A stretch of DNA of 64,000 nucleotides from Actinomycetales bacterium. GTDB taxonomy: Bacteria > Actinomycetota > Actinomycetes > S36-B12. The position numbers were made by a program, and so were the translations under genes. Location: contig JAGWXF010000001.1 in assembly GCA_018970025.1 (NCBI GenBank), forward strand, positions 62,001-126,000, in the 5' to 3' direction. Below the pieces are notes generated by a model. The model was not told the DNA's origin and did not search any database. It saw only the letters and a list, made by a program, of their open reading frames with translations. Shown here piece after piece: positions 9,331 to 17,571 of this stretch (positions are counted from its first letter, which is position 1; each line of letters starts with the position of its first letter).

Positions 9331-9840
9331 CCCGTGCTCGTCCTGGTTGGCGCACCTGGCGCCGGCAAGTCGACGGTGGGTCGCCGGGTGGCCGCGACCA
9401 TGGGCCTGGACTTCGTCGACACCGATGAGCTGATCGTCCAGGCCGCCGGGATGCCGGTCCCGGATATCTTCGTGAGCCAGGGGGAGCCAGCCTTCCGGGC
9501 GCTCGAGGAGCAGGCAGTGGCCCAGGCACTCGACGCGACCGGGTCGATCGTCTCGCTGGGGGGCGGTGCCGTCATCAGCGAGATCACCAGGGCCCGCCTG
9601 CGCGGGCATCGCGTGGTCTGGCTGCGCGTCTCGGTCTCGGACGCGGCCTCAAGGGTCGGCATGAACGCCAGTCGTCCCCTCCTGCTGGGCAATGTCCGCG
9701 GCCGGCTGGCAGCGCTGATGACCGAGCGAGAGCAGTGGTACGAGCAGGTCAGCACGTCGGTGGTCGACACCACTGGCCGGCCCATCGAGCACGTCGTCTC
9801 CGACGTGCTGGCGATCGCGCACCAGGGCACGCACCCATGA
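9259..9840 (+). CDS. aroK: Shikimate kinase
   Basis: Phosphorylates shikimate at O3. Walker A is GAPGAGKST, the substrate Asp lies in DFVDTDELI, and GGGAVIS matches the shikimate-binding loop; a LID region (NASRPLLLG) follows. The longest reading has 193 residues, but the first 24 are encoded by a 9-bp repeat. Starting at GTG 9322 would give 172 residues with the family-typical distance to the P-loop (MSGPVLVLVGAPG). The real start is therefore uncertain, and several in-frame GTGs could be used. The stop overlaps aroB (ATGA). Confidence 0.92.
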   Translation: MSDVSDASDVNAVSDVSAKSDVSGPVLVLVGAPGAGKSTVGRRVAATMGLDFVDTDELIVQAAGMPVPDIFVSQGEPAFRALEEQAVAQALDATGSIVSLGGGAVISEITRARLRGHRVVWLRVSVSDAASRVGMNASRPLLLGNVRGRLAALMTEREQWYEQVSTSVVDTTGRPIEHVVSDVLAIAHQGTHP

Positions 9841-10943
9841 CCGGCACGCCTGAGCGGATCACCGTGCGGGCAGAGCACGCATACGACGTGCTCATCGGGC
9901 GGGGCCTGGGCATCCGGGCCGGGGATCTGCTGCCCGACGCGGGCAGGATCGCGGTCATCCACCCGGCACCTCTTGCTGACCGGGCCCTGGCGGTGGCAGC
10001 CGACCTGCGCGATTCCGGCTGCCACGCGATCCTGCTGGAGGTACCCGATGCCGAGCAGGCGAAGACGCCACAGGTGCTCGCCGATTGCTGGGATGCGCTC
10101 GGGACGGCGGGATTCACCCGAAGCGATGCGGTCGTGTCCGTCGGCGGCGGGGCGACCACAGACCTCGCCGGCTTCGTCGCCGCAACCTGGATGCGCGGGA
10201 TCAGGGTCGTCCACATCCCCACAACCCTGCTGGCCATGGTCGATGCCGCGGTCGGGGGCAAGACCGGCATCAATGCCGCGGCTGGCAAGAACCTGATCGG
10301 GTCATTCCACAGTCCGGCGGGAGTGGTGTGCGACCTCGATGCCCTGATGACCCTGCCCCGGGCCGACCTGGCCGCCGGCATGGCCGAGGTCGTCAAGGTC
10401 GGCTTCACCTCAGACCCCACGATCCTGGACGACGTGCGCGCAGATGCCCAGGCGGCCCTGGACCCCTCCGGCCCCCTGCTCGCCGACCTGGTCAGGCGAG
10501 CGGTCCAGGTGAAGGCCGACGTGGTGAGCCAGGACTTCCGAGAGGAGTCGGCGACCTCGGGCTCGGGCCGCATCGGCCGCGAGGTCCTCAACTACGGGCA
10601 CACCTTCGGCCATGCCGTCGAGCAGGTCCAGGACTACCGGTGGCGTCATGGCGATGCCGTCTCCGTCGGCCTGGTCTACGTGGCGGAGCTGGCCCGGATC
10701 GGGGGGTATCTGGCTGACGCCGAGGCGGACCTGCATCGAGAGGTCCTCGGACTGATCGGACTGCCCACGGCCTACCCGGCACGAGACTGGGATCGACTGC
10801 TGGCCGCCATGGCGGTCGACAAGAAGGCCCGGGGAGGCACCCTGCGCTTTGTCGTGCTGGAGGGGATCGGCCGGCCGGTGAACTGGAACGGACCGCAGGC
10901 CGGGGTGCTTCGCGCCGCCTTCGAGGCGGTCAGCCGCCCCTGA
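9837..10943 (+). CDS. aroB: 3-dehydroquinate synthase
   Basis: Converts DAHP to 3-dehydroquinate with NAD and a divalent metal. The 368 residues include the NAD-binding [27 protein letters not shown], and the metal-ligand region [11 protein letters not shown] with downstream [10 protein letters not shown]. The ATG lies inside the aroK stop (ATGA, four-base overlap), so the two are probably coupled. The longer frame back to 9735 is a shadow. Confidence 0.96.
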   Translation: MTGTPERITVRAEHAYDVLIGRGLGIRAGDLLPDAGRIAVIHPAPLADRALAVAADLRDSGCHAILLEVPDAEQAKTPQVLADCWDALGTAGFTRSDAVVSVGGGATTDLAGFVAATWMRGIRVVHIPTTLLAMVDAAVGGKTGINAAAGKNLIGSFHSPAGVVCDLDALMTLPRADLAAGMAEVVKVGFTSDPTILDDVRADAQAALDPSGPLLADLVRRAVQVKADVVSQDFREESATSGSGRIGREVLNYGHTFGHAVEQVQDYRWRHGDAVSVGLVYVAELARIGGYLADAEADLHREVLGLIGLPTAYPARDWDRLLAAMAVDKKARGGTLRFVVLEGIGRPVNWNGPQAGVLRAAFEAVSRP

Positions 10944-10977
10944 CGGACATGACGGACGGGCCGGGGTGAGCACCGCC

Positions 10978-10983
10978 TACCAT
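10978..10983 (+). promoter_or_regulatory. -10-like hexamer for leaderless aroQ
   Basis: TACCAT followed by exactly six bases and ATG 10990. This favours ATG 10990 over the in-frame GTG at 10966, which would lie upstream of the predicted transcript start. Confidence 0.4.
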
Positions 10984-10989
10984 TCGGCC

Positions 10990-11424
10990 ATGCAGCGCGT
11001 CCTGGTCATCAACGGGCCGAACCTCAGCAGGCTCGGCAGCCGTGAGCCGCAGGTGTACGGCTCCACGACCTACGCCGAGCTTGTCGCGGCATGCCACGAC
11101 ACCGCTGCCGCGCTCGGGCTCGAGGCAGACGTGCGCCAGTCCGATGACGAGGCGACGCTGATCGGGTGGCTGCACGAGGCAGCGGACGAGCGCCTGCCGG
11201 TCGTGCTGAACCCGGCGGCCTTCACTCACTACTCCTATGCCCTGCGCGACGCCTGCGCCCTGGTGGACAGCCCGATCATCGAGGTCCATATCTCCAACCC
11301 CGCCGCTCGCGAGGCCTTCCGGCACCACTCGGTTATCTCCGGCGTCGTCAAGGGGACGATCGCAGGCCTGGGCGTGGACTCCTACCTGCTGGCACTGCGG
11401 GCCATCGCCCGGCTGCTGGCCTGA
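10990..11424 (+). CDS. aroQ: Type II 3-dehydroquinate dehydratase
   Basis: Dehydrates 3-dehydroquinate to 3-dehydroshikimate. From ATG 10990 the protein has 144 residues, the usual type II length, and starts with [19 protein letters not shown] (active-site loop with the catalytic Arg/Tyr region). It continues with [15 protein letters not shown] and [17 protein letters not shown], which hold the conserved His residues. An in-frame GTG at 10966 would add eight residues but lies before the -10-like TACCAT. Confidence 0.94.
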   Translation: MQRVLVINGPNLSRLGSREPQVYGSTTYAELVAACHDTAAALGLEADVRQSDDEATLIGWLHEAADERLPVVLNPAAFTHYSYALRDACALVDSPIIEVHISNPAAREAFRHHSVISGVVKGTIAGLGVDSYLLALRAIARLLA

Positions 11425-11428
11425 GTCC

Positions 11429-12592
11429 ATGTCGAATGAGTCGAGCCAGTCAGGCGATTCGGATGCGTCGGCCGAGGCCGATGCGCACGACGCGTCGGGC
11501 AATCGACGACCCCATGCCGGGCGCCGGGCGCGTGCCCGGAAGCTGCTGCAGGAGCGTGCCGGCGGTGACACGGGCTGGCTGCTCGTCACCAGCCTGCCGA
11601 ATATCGCCTACCTGACGGGGTTCAGCGGGAGCAACGCCGTACTGGCCCTCCACGCGCAGGACCCCGACCGTGACCTGCTCGGCACCGATGGCCGGTATGC
11701 CGAGCAGGCCCGCATCCAGGCACCGGGGCTGCCGACGCTGATCGACCGGTCGACCCTGCCGGCGATCGTCTCAGCGGTCGCAGCCGGGCGCGGCTCGCTC
11801 ATGGTTGAGTCCTGCCTGGCAGTGGCAGACCATCAGGCAGTCCAGGAGCGCGTCCGGGGGCCTGTCACGCCGCTCGTGGGCCTGGTTGAGGAACTGCGCA
11901 TCATCAAGGACGCTGCCGAGATCGCCGCGCTCATGGCTGCCTGCGCGATCACCAGTGCCGCATTCGAGCAGCTGTTCGACGAGGTACGACCCGGAATGAC
12001 GGAGATCGCCATCGCCCGGCGCCTGGAGCAGCTGTTCGGGGAGATGGGCGCATCCGACCGGGCCTTCGAGACGATCGTCGGCTCGGGGCCGAACTCGGCC
12101 ATCCCGCACCATCGATGCGGCCAGCGCGCCATCGAGCCCGGGGACCTCCTGGTCGTGGACGCCGGGGCCCTGGTCGACGGGTATCACGCCGACATGACGC
12201 GCACGGCCGTGGTGGCACGGCAACCCGCCGACTGGCAGGCAGAGATCCACGGGATCGTCCTGGATGGCCAGACGAGGGCTCGTGCGTCGGCCGTTGACGG
12301 CATGGCGCTGGCCCGCCTGGACACCGCGGCGCGGCAGCCGATCGCAGATGCAGGCTATGGCGAGGCCTTTGCCCACGGCCTCGGCCACGGGGTAGGCCTG
12401 GAGATCCATGAGGCGCCGATGATCGGGACGCGGTCGACCGGTAGCCTTGGCGTCGGCATGCCGGTCACGATCGAGCCTGGCATCTACCTGCCCGGGCGCG
12501 GTGGCGTCCGCATCGAGGACACCCTGGTGGTGGAATCGAGCGGCCCGCGCGTGCTGACAGCGATGTCACGCGAGCTGCGCACGGTGGGCTAG
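11429..12592 (+). CDS. M24-family aminopeptidase P / Xaa-Pro dipeptidase
   Basis: Metallopeptidase that removes residues next to proline from peptides. The 387 residues begin with a poorly conserved acidic leader (about 1-40), then a creatinase-like N-domain (TSLPNIAYLTGFSGSNAVL). The pita-bread catalytic domain has metal ligands in DAGALVDGYHADMTRT, GLGHGVGLEIHE and TIEPGIYLPG/RIEDTLVV. Its position between aroQ and efp is conserved in actinobacteria and bacilli. The start ATG follows the aroQ stop by four bases. Confidence 0.93.
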   Translation: MSNESSQSGDSDASAEADAHDASGNRRPHAGRRARARKLLQERAGGDTGWLLVTSLPNIAYLTGFSGSNAVLALHAQDPDRDLLGTDGRYAEQARIQAPGLPTLIDRSTLPAIVSAVAAGRGSLMVESCLAVADHQAVQERVRGPVTPLVGLVEELRIIKDAAEIAALMAACAITSAAFEQLFDEVRPGMTEIAIARRLEQLFGEMGASDRAFETIVGSGPNSAIPHHRCGQRAIEPGDLLVVDAGALVDGYHADMTRTAVVARQPADWQAEIHGIVLDGQTRARASAVDGMALARLDTAARQPIADAGYGEAFAHGLGHGVGLEIHEAPMIGTRSTGSLGVGMPVTIEPGIYLPGRGGVRIEDTLVVESSGPRVLTAMSRELRTVG

Positions 12593-12649
12593 TGGAAGAC
12601 GGCACGGTGGGCTCGCGGCACATGAACGACGACCTGTGAGGGATTGAGC

Positions 12650-13213
12650 GTGGCAACGTCCAACGACCTGAAGAACGGCCTGGTCCTGAACCTCGACGGC
12701 CAGCTGTGGACCGTGATCGAGTTCCAGCATGTCAAGCCTGGCAAGGGAGGGGCCTTCGTCCGGACCAAGCTGAAGAACGTCCTGTCCGGCAAGGTCGTCG
12801 ACAAGACCTTCAACGCGGGCGTCAAGGTCGAGACCGAGACCGTCGACCGCCGTGACATGCAGTACCTCTACCGTGATGGGGACGACTGGGTGTTCATGGA
12901 CACCGTCTCCTTCGAGCAGTTCAGCGTGCCGAGCGCGGTCGTGGGCGATGCCTCCCGGTACCTGCTGGAGAACCAGGTCGCGAACGTCTCCGTTCACAAC
13001 GGGCAGCCGATCATCGTCGAGCTGCCAGCGTCGGTCGAGCTCATCATTACCTATACCGAGCCCGGCCTGCAGGGAGACCGCTCCACGGGAGGCACGAAGC
13101 CGGCGACCCTGGAGACGGGAGCCGAGATCCAGGTGCCCCTGTTCATCGAGTCGGGCACCAAGGTGAAGGTCGATACGCGCGACGGGTCGTATCTCGGCCG
13201 GATCAACGACTGA
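12650..13213 (+). CDS. efp: Translation elongation factor P
   Basis: Relieves ribosome stalling at polyproline. The 187 residues are exactly family length, with three OB-like domains. The tip loop of domain I reads VKPGKGGAF, with Lys at the position that is modified in other bacteria; I see no EpmA or similar modification gene nearby. The start is GTG 12650 ([10 protein letters not shown]), not the TTG two codons upstream, because it gives the canonical N-terminus and GAGGGATTGAG precedes it. Confidence 0.96.
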   Translation: MATSNDLKNGLVLNLDGQLWTVIEFQHVKPGKGGAFVRTKLKNVLSGKVVDKTFNAGVKVETETVDRRDMQYLYRDGDDWVFMDTVSFEQFSVPSAVVGDASRYLLENQVANVSVHNGQPIIVELPASVELIITYTEPGLQGDRSTGGTKPATLETGAEIQVPLFIESGTKVKVDTRDGSYLGRIND

Positions 13214-13216
13214 TCG

Positions 13217-13690
13217 ATGCCCGCTCGCAGCAAGGCCCGCAAGCGAGCCCTGGACATCCTCTATGAGGCCGACATGCGGGGGCAGCGTCCGTCTCAGATC
13301 CTGGCAGGCCAGGTGGCCCGGCGCGCGGCGTCGGGCGACGCTGAACTGAACGCCTATGTCAGCGAGCTCATCGAGGGCGTCAGCCGGAACCTCGAGCGTA
13401 TCGACGAGCTCATCGGCACCTACGCCGTTGGATGGTCGCTGGATCGCATGCCGGCCGTCGACCGGGCGATCCTTAGGCTGGCAGCGTATGAGGTCCTGTG
13501 GCGCGACGACATCCCGGACCCAGTCGCCATTGCCGAGGCGGTGGGCCTGGCAGAGCGGCTATCGACCGACGACTCGGCTGCCTTCGTCAACGGCCTGCTC
13601 GGTCGGCTGTCCGATCTGAAGCCACGGCTGGGGATCGAGGCCGATCCCCAGCCGGATCAGGCCCCTACTGCTTCGTCGCCACCAGGGTGA
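13217..13690 (+). CDS. nusB: Transcription antitermination factor NusB
   Basis: Binds boxA with S10 in rRNA antitermination. The 157 residues begin ARSKARKRALDILYEADMRG (RNA-binding helix) and include WSLDRMPAVDRAILRLAAYE and EAVGLAERLSTDDSAAFVNGLL, all diagnostic. It starts four bases after efp. The last eight codons overlap the convergent lipoprotein gene. In many actinobacteria pyrR and other pyrimidine genes follow nusB; here they do not. Confidence 0.95.
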   Translation: MPARSKARKRALDILYEADMRGQRPSQILAGQVARRAASGDAELNAYVSELIEGVSRNLERIDELIGTYAVGWSLDRMPAVDRAILRLAAYEVLWRDDIPDPVAIAEAVGLAERLSTDDSAAFVNGLLGRLSDLKPRLGIEADPQPDQAPTASSPPG

Positions 13691-14168
13691 CCGCCGTGCT
13701 GCCCTCCTGGCCGCCAACGGAGACGTCCAGCCGGTAGCCGTTCCCCGTCGCACCGAACATGCTCACGTCCGCCATGTTCGACTCCGACTCAACTGAGTAC
13801 CCGGCGGCCTCGACCATGGACTTCACGGCCGCGGCAGCGTCCTCGACGCTCTGGTCGGTGTTCCACATGGCGGTGGCACTGCCGGATCCCTTGTCCACGC
13901 TCACCATCACCAGGGTGCCGTCTCCGTAGGTCGGCACCTCAGCCGGCCAGTTGTCGGGGAGGTCGACGCTGCCGCCGATCGACATCGCGCCCTCGGATCC
14001 CTCGACGGTCACGCCATCGCCCTGGATATCGACATTGACGCTGCCGCCAGCGGCCTGCTCCATCAGCTTCTCCGTCGCCGACTCGGCGATCTGTCCGCAG
14101 CCAGCAAGGCTGAACCCGGCAACGATGGCGCCGGCCGCGAGCACCGCGGTCGTCTTCTTCAGTCCCAT
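13665..14168 (-). CDS. Putative secreted lipoprotein, function unknown
   Basis: 167 residues with a clear lipoprotein signal: MGLKKTTAVLAAGAIVAGFS then LAGC, lipidated Cys at 24. The mature part has alternating small/acidic residues consistent with beta structure (VNVDIQGDGVTVEGSEGAMSI) and a C-terminal region with a possible alpha/beta fold (MWNTDQSVEDAAAAVKSMVEAAGYSVESE). I do not recognise the family. AGGGAGA precedes the ATG. It converges on and overlaps nusB by 26 bases. Confidence 0.75.
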   Translation of the reverse strand: MGLKKTTAVLAAGAIVAGFSLAGCGQIAESATEKLMEQAAGGSVNVDIQGDGVTVEGSEGAMSIGGSVDLPDNWPAEVPTYGDGTLVMVSVDKGSGSATAMWNTDQSVEDAAAAVKSMVEAAGYSVESESNMADVSMFGATGNGYRLDVSVGGQEGSTAVTLVATKQ

Positions 14169-14316
14169 CTCATCTCCCTACGCCTTGGTTACGAGGCCAT
14201 CCGACGGACGTACCCCGGCAAATGCTGCCACGCATCGGCGCGGGATCACCCGATTGCGAGAAACGAGGCCATGGATTGTCGCTGTCGTCCGGGCAAATGG
14301 CGCGGTCTGCGGGGAG

Positions 14317-14390
14317 TGCCCCGGGTGAGATTTGAACTCACACTGGACCGAGTTTGAGTCGGCTCCCTCTGCCGGTTGGGGTACCGGGGC
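14317..14390 (-). tRNA. tRNA-Leu(CAA) with a short (type I) variable loop
   Basis: Folds by eye as a cloverleaf on the minus strand. The acceptor stem is a perfect 7 bp (GCCCCGG with CCGGGGC). The D arm has a 3-bp stem and GG in the loop, the anticodon stem is GCCGA/TCGGT around loop CTCAAAC (U33, anticodon CAA), and the T arm is GTGAG-TTCAAAT-CTCAC. Length is 74 bases with discriminator A and no encoded CCA. CAA reads the Leu codon UUG, but the variable loop is only five bases (CCAGT), whereas normal bacterial tRNA-Leu has a long variable arm. It lies next to pdtaR on the opposite strand. Confidence 0.85.
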
Positions 14391-14481
14391 GCGTGCCCAG
14401 CGTACTCGGGATGAACCTCGGTCGACCCGGACGCAGCCGGCGTCAGGTTGACCGGGGATGCCGGCCGGAGCCCCCAGTGCC

Positions 14482-14487
14482 TAGGCT
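14482..14487 (+). promoter_or_regulatory. -10-like hexamer for leaderless pdtaR
   Basis: TAGGCT, then six bases, then GTG 14494. No Shine-Dalgarno lies between, consistent with a leaderless transcript. Confidence 0.45.
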
Positions 14488-14493
14488 CGCCAC

Positions 14494-15126
14494 GTGGTCA
14501 CGGGGCAGGCGCCGAGCGACTCGACGTCCCCGCATGCCATCACAGTCGTCGTGGCAGAGGACGAGGCCCTCATCAGGCTGGACCTCGTCGAGATGCTGGG
14601 CGAGCTCGGCTACCAGGTGGTGGGCCAGGCAACCGACGGCCAGCAAGCAGTCGACCTGGCCCGTGCCAACCGTCCAAGCCTGGTCTTCCTCGACATCGCC
14701 ATGCCGATTCGCGATGGCCTGTCGGCGGCAGAGGAGATCGCCGTCGAAGGCATCGCCCCGGTCGTGATCATCACGGCATTCAGCCAGCGGGATGCCGTAG
14801 CGCGCGCTGCCTCGGCAGGCGTGCTCGGCTATCTCGTCAAGCCATTCACCAGGTCCGACCTCGTCCCGGTGATCGAGGTAGCGCTGTCTCGCTGGGCTCA
14901 GATGAACGACCTTCAGGAGCAAGTCGGGGACCTCCGAGAGCGCCTGGCTGCCCGAGACATGGTGGAGCGGGCGAAGCGACACCTGCAGCGGGAGCAGTCC
15001 ATCAGCGAGGCGGAGGCGTTCTCCACCCTCCGCAGGCGGGCGATGGACTCGCGCGTCACCCTGGCCGAGGCCGCGCTGGCGTACCTGGACGGCACAGACG
15101 CATCGCCCCATGGCAGCGATCGATGA
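14494..15126 (+). CDS. pdtaR: ANTAR-domain response regulator (PdtaR type)
   Basis: Two-component response regulator that acts on RNA rather than DNA. The receiver domain (about residues 17-130) has the acidic pocket VAEDE, phospho-acceptor Asp in VFLDIAMP, Thr/Ser in ITAFSQ and Lys in LVKPF. The C-terminal ANTAR domain (about 145-200) reads RDMVERAKRHLQREQSISEA and RRRAMDSRVTLAEAA. This is the architecture of mycobacterial PdtaR, whose kinase partner PdtaS is not in the window. ANTAR proteins bind dual stem-loops in leaders and prevent termination; no target is assigned here. Confidence 0.92.
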   Translation: MVTGQAPSDSTSPHAITVVVAEDEALIRLDLVEMLGELGYQVVGQATDGQQAVDLARANRPSLVFLDIAMPIRDGLSAAEEIAVEGIAPVVIITAFSQRDAVARAASAGVLGYLVKPFTRSDLVPVIEVALSRWAQMNDLQEQVGDLRERLAARDMVERAKRHLQREQSISEAEAFSTLRRRAMDSRVTLAEAALAYLDGTDASPHGSDR

Positions 15127-15255
15127 CAGTTCCATAACGGTACGGTCACGAAGGCCCATCGAACCGGATGCTGGTGAGTTGAGTGCCGCAGGTGCCCATA
15201 GCATTGTCACACTGCGGCGACAGCAGTCGTCGTTCGTCGTATCCCAAGGAGAAGA

Positions 15256-16572
15256 ATGAACCGCACAACGGTCCTCAAGTCGGCCGCTGTGCTCGGTGTC
15301 GCTTCGCTTGCCCTCGCCGCCTGCGGTGGGAGCAGCACCAGCACCGAGTCCAGTGCCGCACCTGCGGCCAGCAGTGCAGCTCCCGCGCCCGCGAGCTCTG
15401 CTCCGGCCGCCAGTGCTGCCCCGGCCGCAGTTGACTGCAAGATCGGCACGATGCTGCCGCAGACCGGCAGCCTGGCCTTCCTCGGCCCACCGGAGTTCGC
15501 GGGCGTCGACCTCGCCGCCAAGGAGATCGAGGCCGCGGGTGGCCCGATCAAGGCGGCCAACGTGCTGCCGGGCGACTCTGGTGACACCACCACCGACATC
15601 GCATCGCAGACCGCCGACAGCCACATCGGCGCTGGCGTGACCGCGATCATCGGTGCGGCGTCCTCGGGTGTCTCCCTGACCGTGATCGACAAGATCACCG
15701 GTGCTGGTGTGATTCAGTTCTCGCCGGCGAACACCTCCCCGGACCTGTCGAACTACAACGACAATGGTCTGTACTTCCGCACGGCCCCGTCCGACCTGTT
15801 CCAGGGCGCCGTGCTCGGCCAGTTGATGCTCGATGAAGGCATCGATCAGGCTGCGATCCTCGCGCTGGACGACTCCTACGGCAACGGCCTGGCCAATGCC
15901 CTGGACAACAACTTCACGGCTGGCGGCGGGACCATCACGCAGAAGGTGATCTACAACCCGCAGGCGGCCGAGTTCAGCGCCGAGGTCGGCAAGGTCAAGG
16001 CGAGTAAGCCGAAGGGCATCGCGGTCATCGGCTTCGATGAGTCCGTCAAGGTGATCCAGGAGCTCATCAAGCAGGGCATCGGGCCGGATAAGGTCCCGCT
16101 GTTCCTCGTGGATGGCAACCTCTCTGCCGAGGCTTACAAGGATCTGCCGAAGGGCATCATGAAGGGCGTCAAGGCGACCCTTCCGGGTGCTGCGGCCCCG
16201 GAGGACTTCCAGGCCAAGCTGCTCGAGGTGAACCCGGATCTGACGGACTTCTCCTACGCTCCTGAGTCCTACGACGCCGTGAACCTGATCGCGCTCGCGA
16301 TGAAGGCATCGGGCTCGTGCGATGGAGCCACGGTTGCCGCTGCGCTGCAGGACGTGTCGAAGGGCGGCGAGGCCTGCACGGACTACGCGTCCTGCGCAGC
16401 GCTGCTCGATCAGGGCAAGGACATCAACTACGAGGGCGTTTCCGGCCCGGTTGAGTTCGCCGACAACGGTGATCCGAGCATTGCGACGATGGGTGTCTAC
16501 GAGTACGAGGCGAACGACAAGTTCGCTCCGAAGCTCGACCTTTTCGTCACGGGCGAGGTGCCCACCGCCTGA
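15256..16572 (+). CDS. Branched-chain amino acid ABC transporter, substrate-binding lipoprotein (LivK-like)
   Basis: Extracellular periplasmic-binding protein type 1 that delivers amino acids to the LivHMGF transporter. Of 438 residues, the signal is a lipobox at LAAC23, then a Ser/Ala/Pro linker (about 24-58) tethers the binding domain, which begins CKIGTMLPQTGSLAFLGPPEF. DDSYGNGLANAL and APESYDAVNLIALAMK are typical of the fold. AAGGAGA precedes the ATG. TAGCAT at 15199 is a possible -10. The gene converges on livF, and strong hairpins lie between them; usually the binding protein and permease genes share one direction. Confidence 0.93.
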   Translation: MNRTTVLKSAAVLGVASLALAACGGSSTSTESSAAPAASSAAPAPASSAPAASAAPAAVDCKIGTMLPQTGSLAFLGPPEFAGVDLAAKEIEAAGGPIKAANVLPGDSGDTTTDIASQTADSHIGAGVTAIIGAASSGVSLTVIDKITGAGVIQFSPANTSPDLSNYNDNGLYFRTAPSDLFQGAVLGQLMLDEGIDQAAILALDDSYGNGLANALDNNFTAGGGTITQKVIYNPQAAEFSAEVGKVKASKPKGIAVIGFDESVKVIQELIKQGIGPDKVPLFLVDGNLSAEAYKDLPKGIMKGVKATLPGAAAPEDFQAKLLEVNPDLTDFSYAPESYDAVNLIALAMKASGSCDGATVAAALQDVSKGGEACTDYASCAALLDQGKDINYEGVSGPVEFADNGDPSIATMGVYEYEANDKFAPKLDLFVTGEVPTA

Positions 16573-16587
16573 AGTTGATTGAACTGC

Positions 16588-16615
16588 GAGGGGCCGGTCT
16601 TCGGACCGGCCCCTC
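16588..16615 (+). terminator. Intrinsic terminator hairpin after the binding-protein gene
   Basis: A perfect 12-bp stem GAGGGGCCGGTC / GACCGGCCCCTC closes a TTCG tetraloop (16600-16603) and is followed by GTCGTTT. It lies 15 bases after the stop codon. Confidence 0.85.
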
Positions 16616-16681
16616 GTCGTTTCCCGGATCGACGACCTTGAGTCGACTGGAGCCGCGGGAAAGGGTTCCGAGTCCCGACAA

Positions 16682-16721
16682 CGAAGGGCGACGGTCACCC
16701 AGTCGTGACCGTCGCCCTTCG
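16682..16721. terminator. Second strong hairpin between convergent liv genes (bidirectional)
   Basis: A perfect 17-bp stem (16682-16698 with 16705-16721) closes a six-base loop. It lies 50 bases beyond the 3' end of livF. Being symmetric it could stop transcription arriving from either side; with the hairpin at 16588 it insulates two convergent units. Confidence 0.7.
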
Positions 16722-16770
16722 CGAGTCGGAAGAGCCGATAGAGGACGGCCGTCCTCAGGCCGCCGGGTGC

Positions 16771-17571
16771 TCAGGCCTGGGAGAGGGATCCGAGGTAGAG
16801 CTCGATCACCTTTGGATCGTTCGCCAGCTCAGCGCCGGTGCCTTCATAGGCATTGCGCCCCTGATCCAGGACGTATCCACGATGCACGATCTGCAGGCAG
16901 CGCCGCGCGTTCTGCTCCACCATCACGATCGTCACGCCGGTGGCGTTGATCTCCTTCACCCGGAGGAACACCTCATCCTGCAGAGCAGGGGACAGCCCGG
17001 CGCTGGGCTCGTCCAGGAGCAGCAGGCTGGGATTCATCATCAGCGCGCGCGCCATCGCGACCATCTGGCGCTCGCCGCCTGATAGGGAGCCGGCCCGCTG
17101 CCTGCGCCGATCGCCGAGCATGGGGAACAGTCCGCAGACCATGTCGAATCGCGCCGGGAACTGCTTGGGATCCTGGTAGATGCCCATCTGCAGGTTCTCC
17201 TCGATCGTCAACGAGGGGAAGACGTTGTTGGTCTGCGGCACGAAGCCGACCCCGAGCCGGACCAGCTCATCGGCACGCTTGCCGGTGATGTCCTGGCCAT
17301 GCAGCGCGAGGGTGCCGGACCGAACGGCTACCAGGCCGAACACTGCCTTGAGGAAGGTCGACTTGCCGGCCCCGTTGGGCCCGATGATCCCGATGAGCTC
17401 ACCCTTGTTCGCGTACAGGGTCATCCCGTTGAGGATGTTCACGCCAGGGAAGTAGCCTGCCTCGACATCCTCGGCATTCAGCAGCGGTGGCTCATGCGGT
17501 GCAACCGCGTGAGCTCGCAGTGGCGCCGCGCCGGTGGAGTCCGCGGCCGTGAGGTCATCAGGTGTTGTCAT
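16771..17571 (-). CDS. livF: Branched-chain amino acid ABC transporter ATP-binding protein LivF
   Basis: One of two ATPases powering the Liv importer. 266 residues. Walker A GPNGAGKST, Q-loop FVPQTNNVFPSLTIEENL, signature LSGGERQMVAMARAL, Walker B LLLLDEPSAGLSP and H-loop replaced in the usual LivF way by VEQNAR. An N-terminal extension of about 30 residues precedes the ABC fold. The ATG overlaps the livG stop (ATGA), so this is the last gene of livHMGF. Confidence 0.94.
   Translation of the reverse strand: MTTPDDLTAADSTGAAPLRAHAVAPHEPPLLNAEDVEAGYFPGVNILNGMTLYANKGELIGIIGPNGAGKSTFLKAVFGLVAVRSGTLALHGQDITGKRADELVRLGVGFVPQTNNVFPSLTIEENLQMGIYQDPKQFPARFDMVCGLFPMLGDRRRQRAGSLSGGERQMVAMARALMMNPSLLLLDEPSAGLSPALQDEVFLRVKEINATGVTIVMVEQNARRCLQIVHRGYVLDQGRNAYEGTGAELANDPKVIELYLGSLSQA

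Noticed and set aside
9077-9529. Minus-strand protein with His-Ser-Arg repeats
   Set aside because: It is the reverse reading of the 9-bp repeat and of aroC/aroK; no start signal or family.
14443-16698. 751-residue open frame on the minus strand
   Set aside because: It is antisense to pdtaR and the binding-protein gene, whose domains and motifs are intact; long antisense frames are common in high-G+C DNA.
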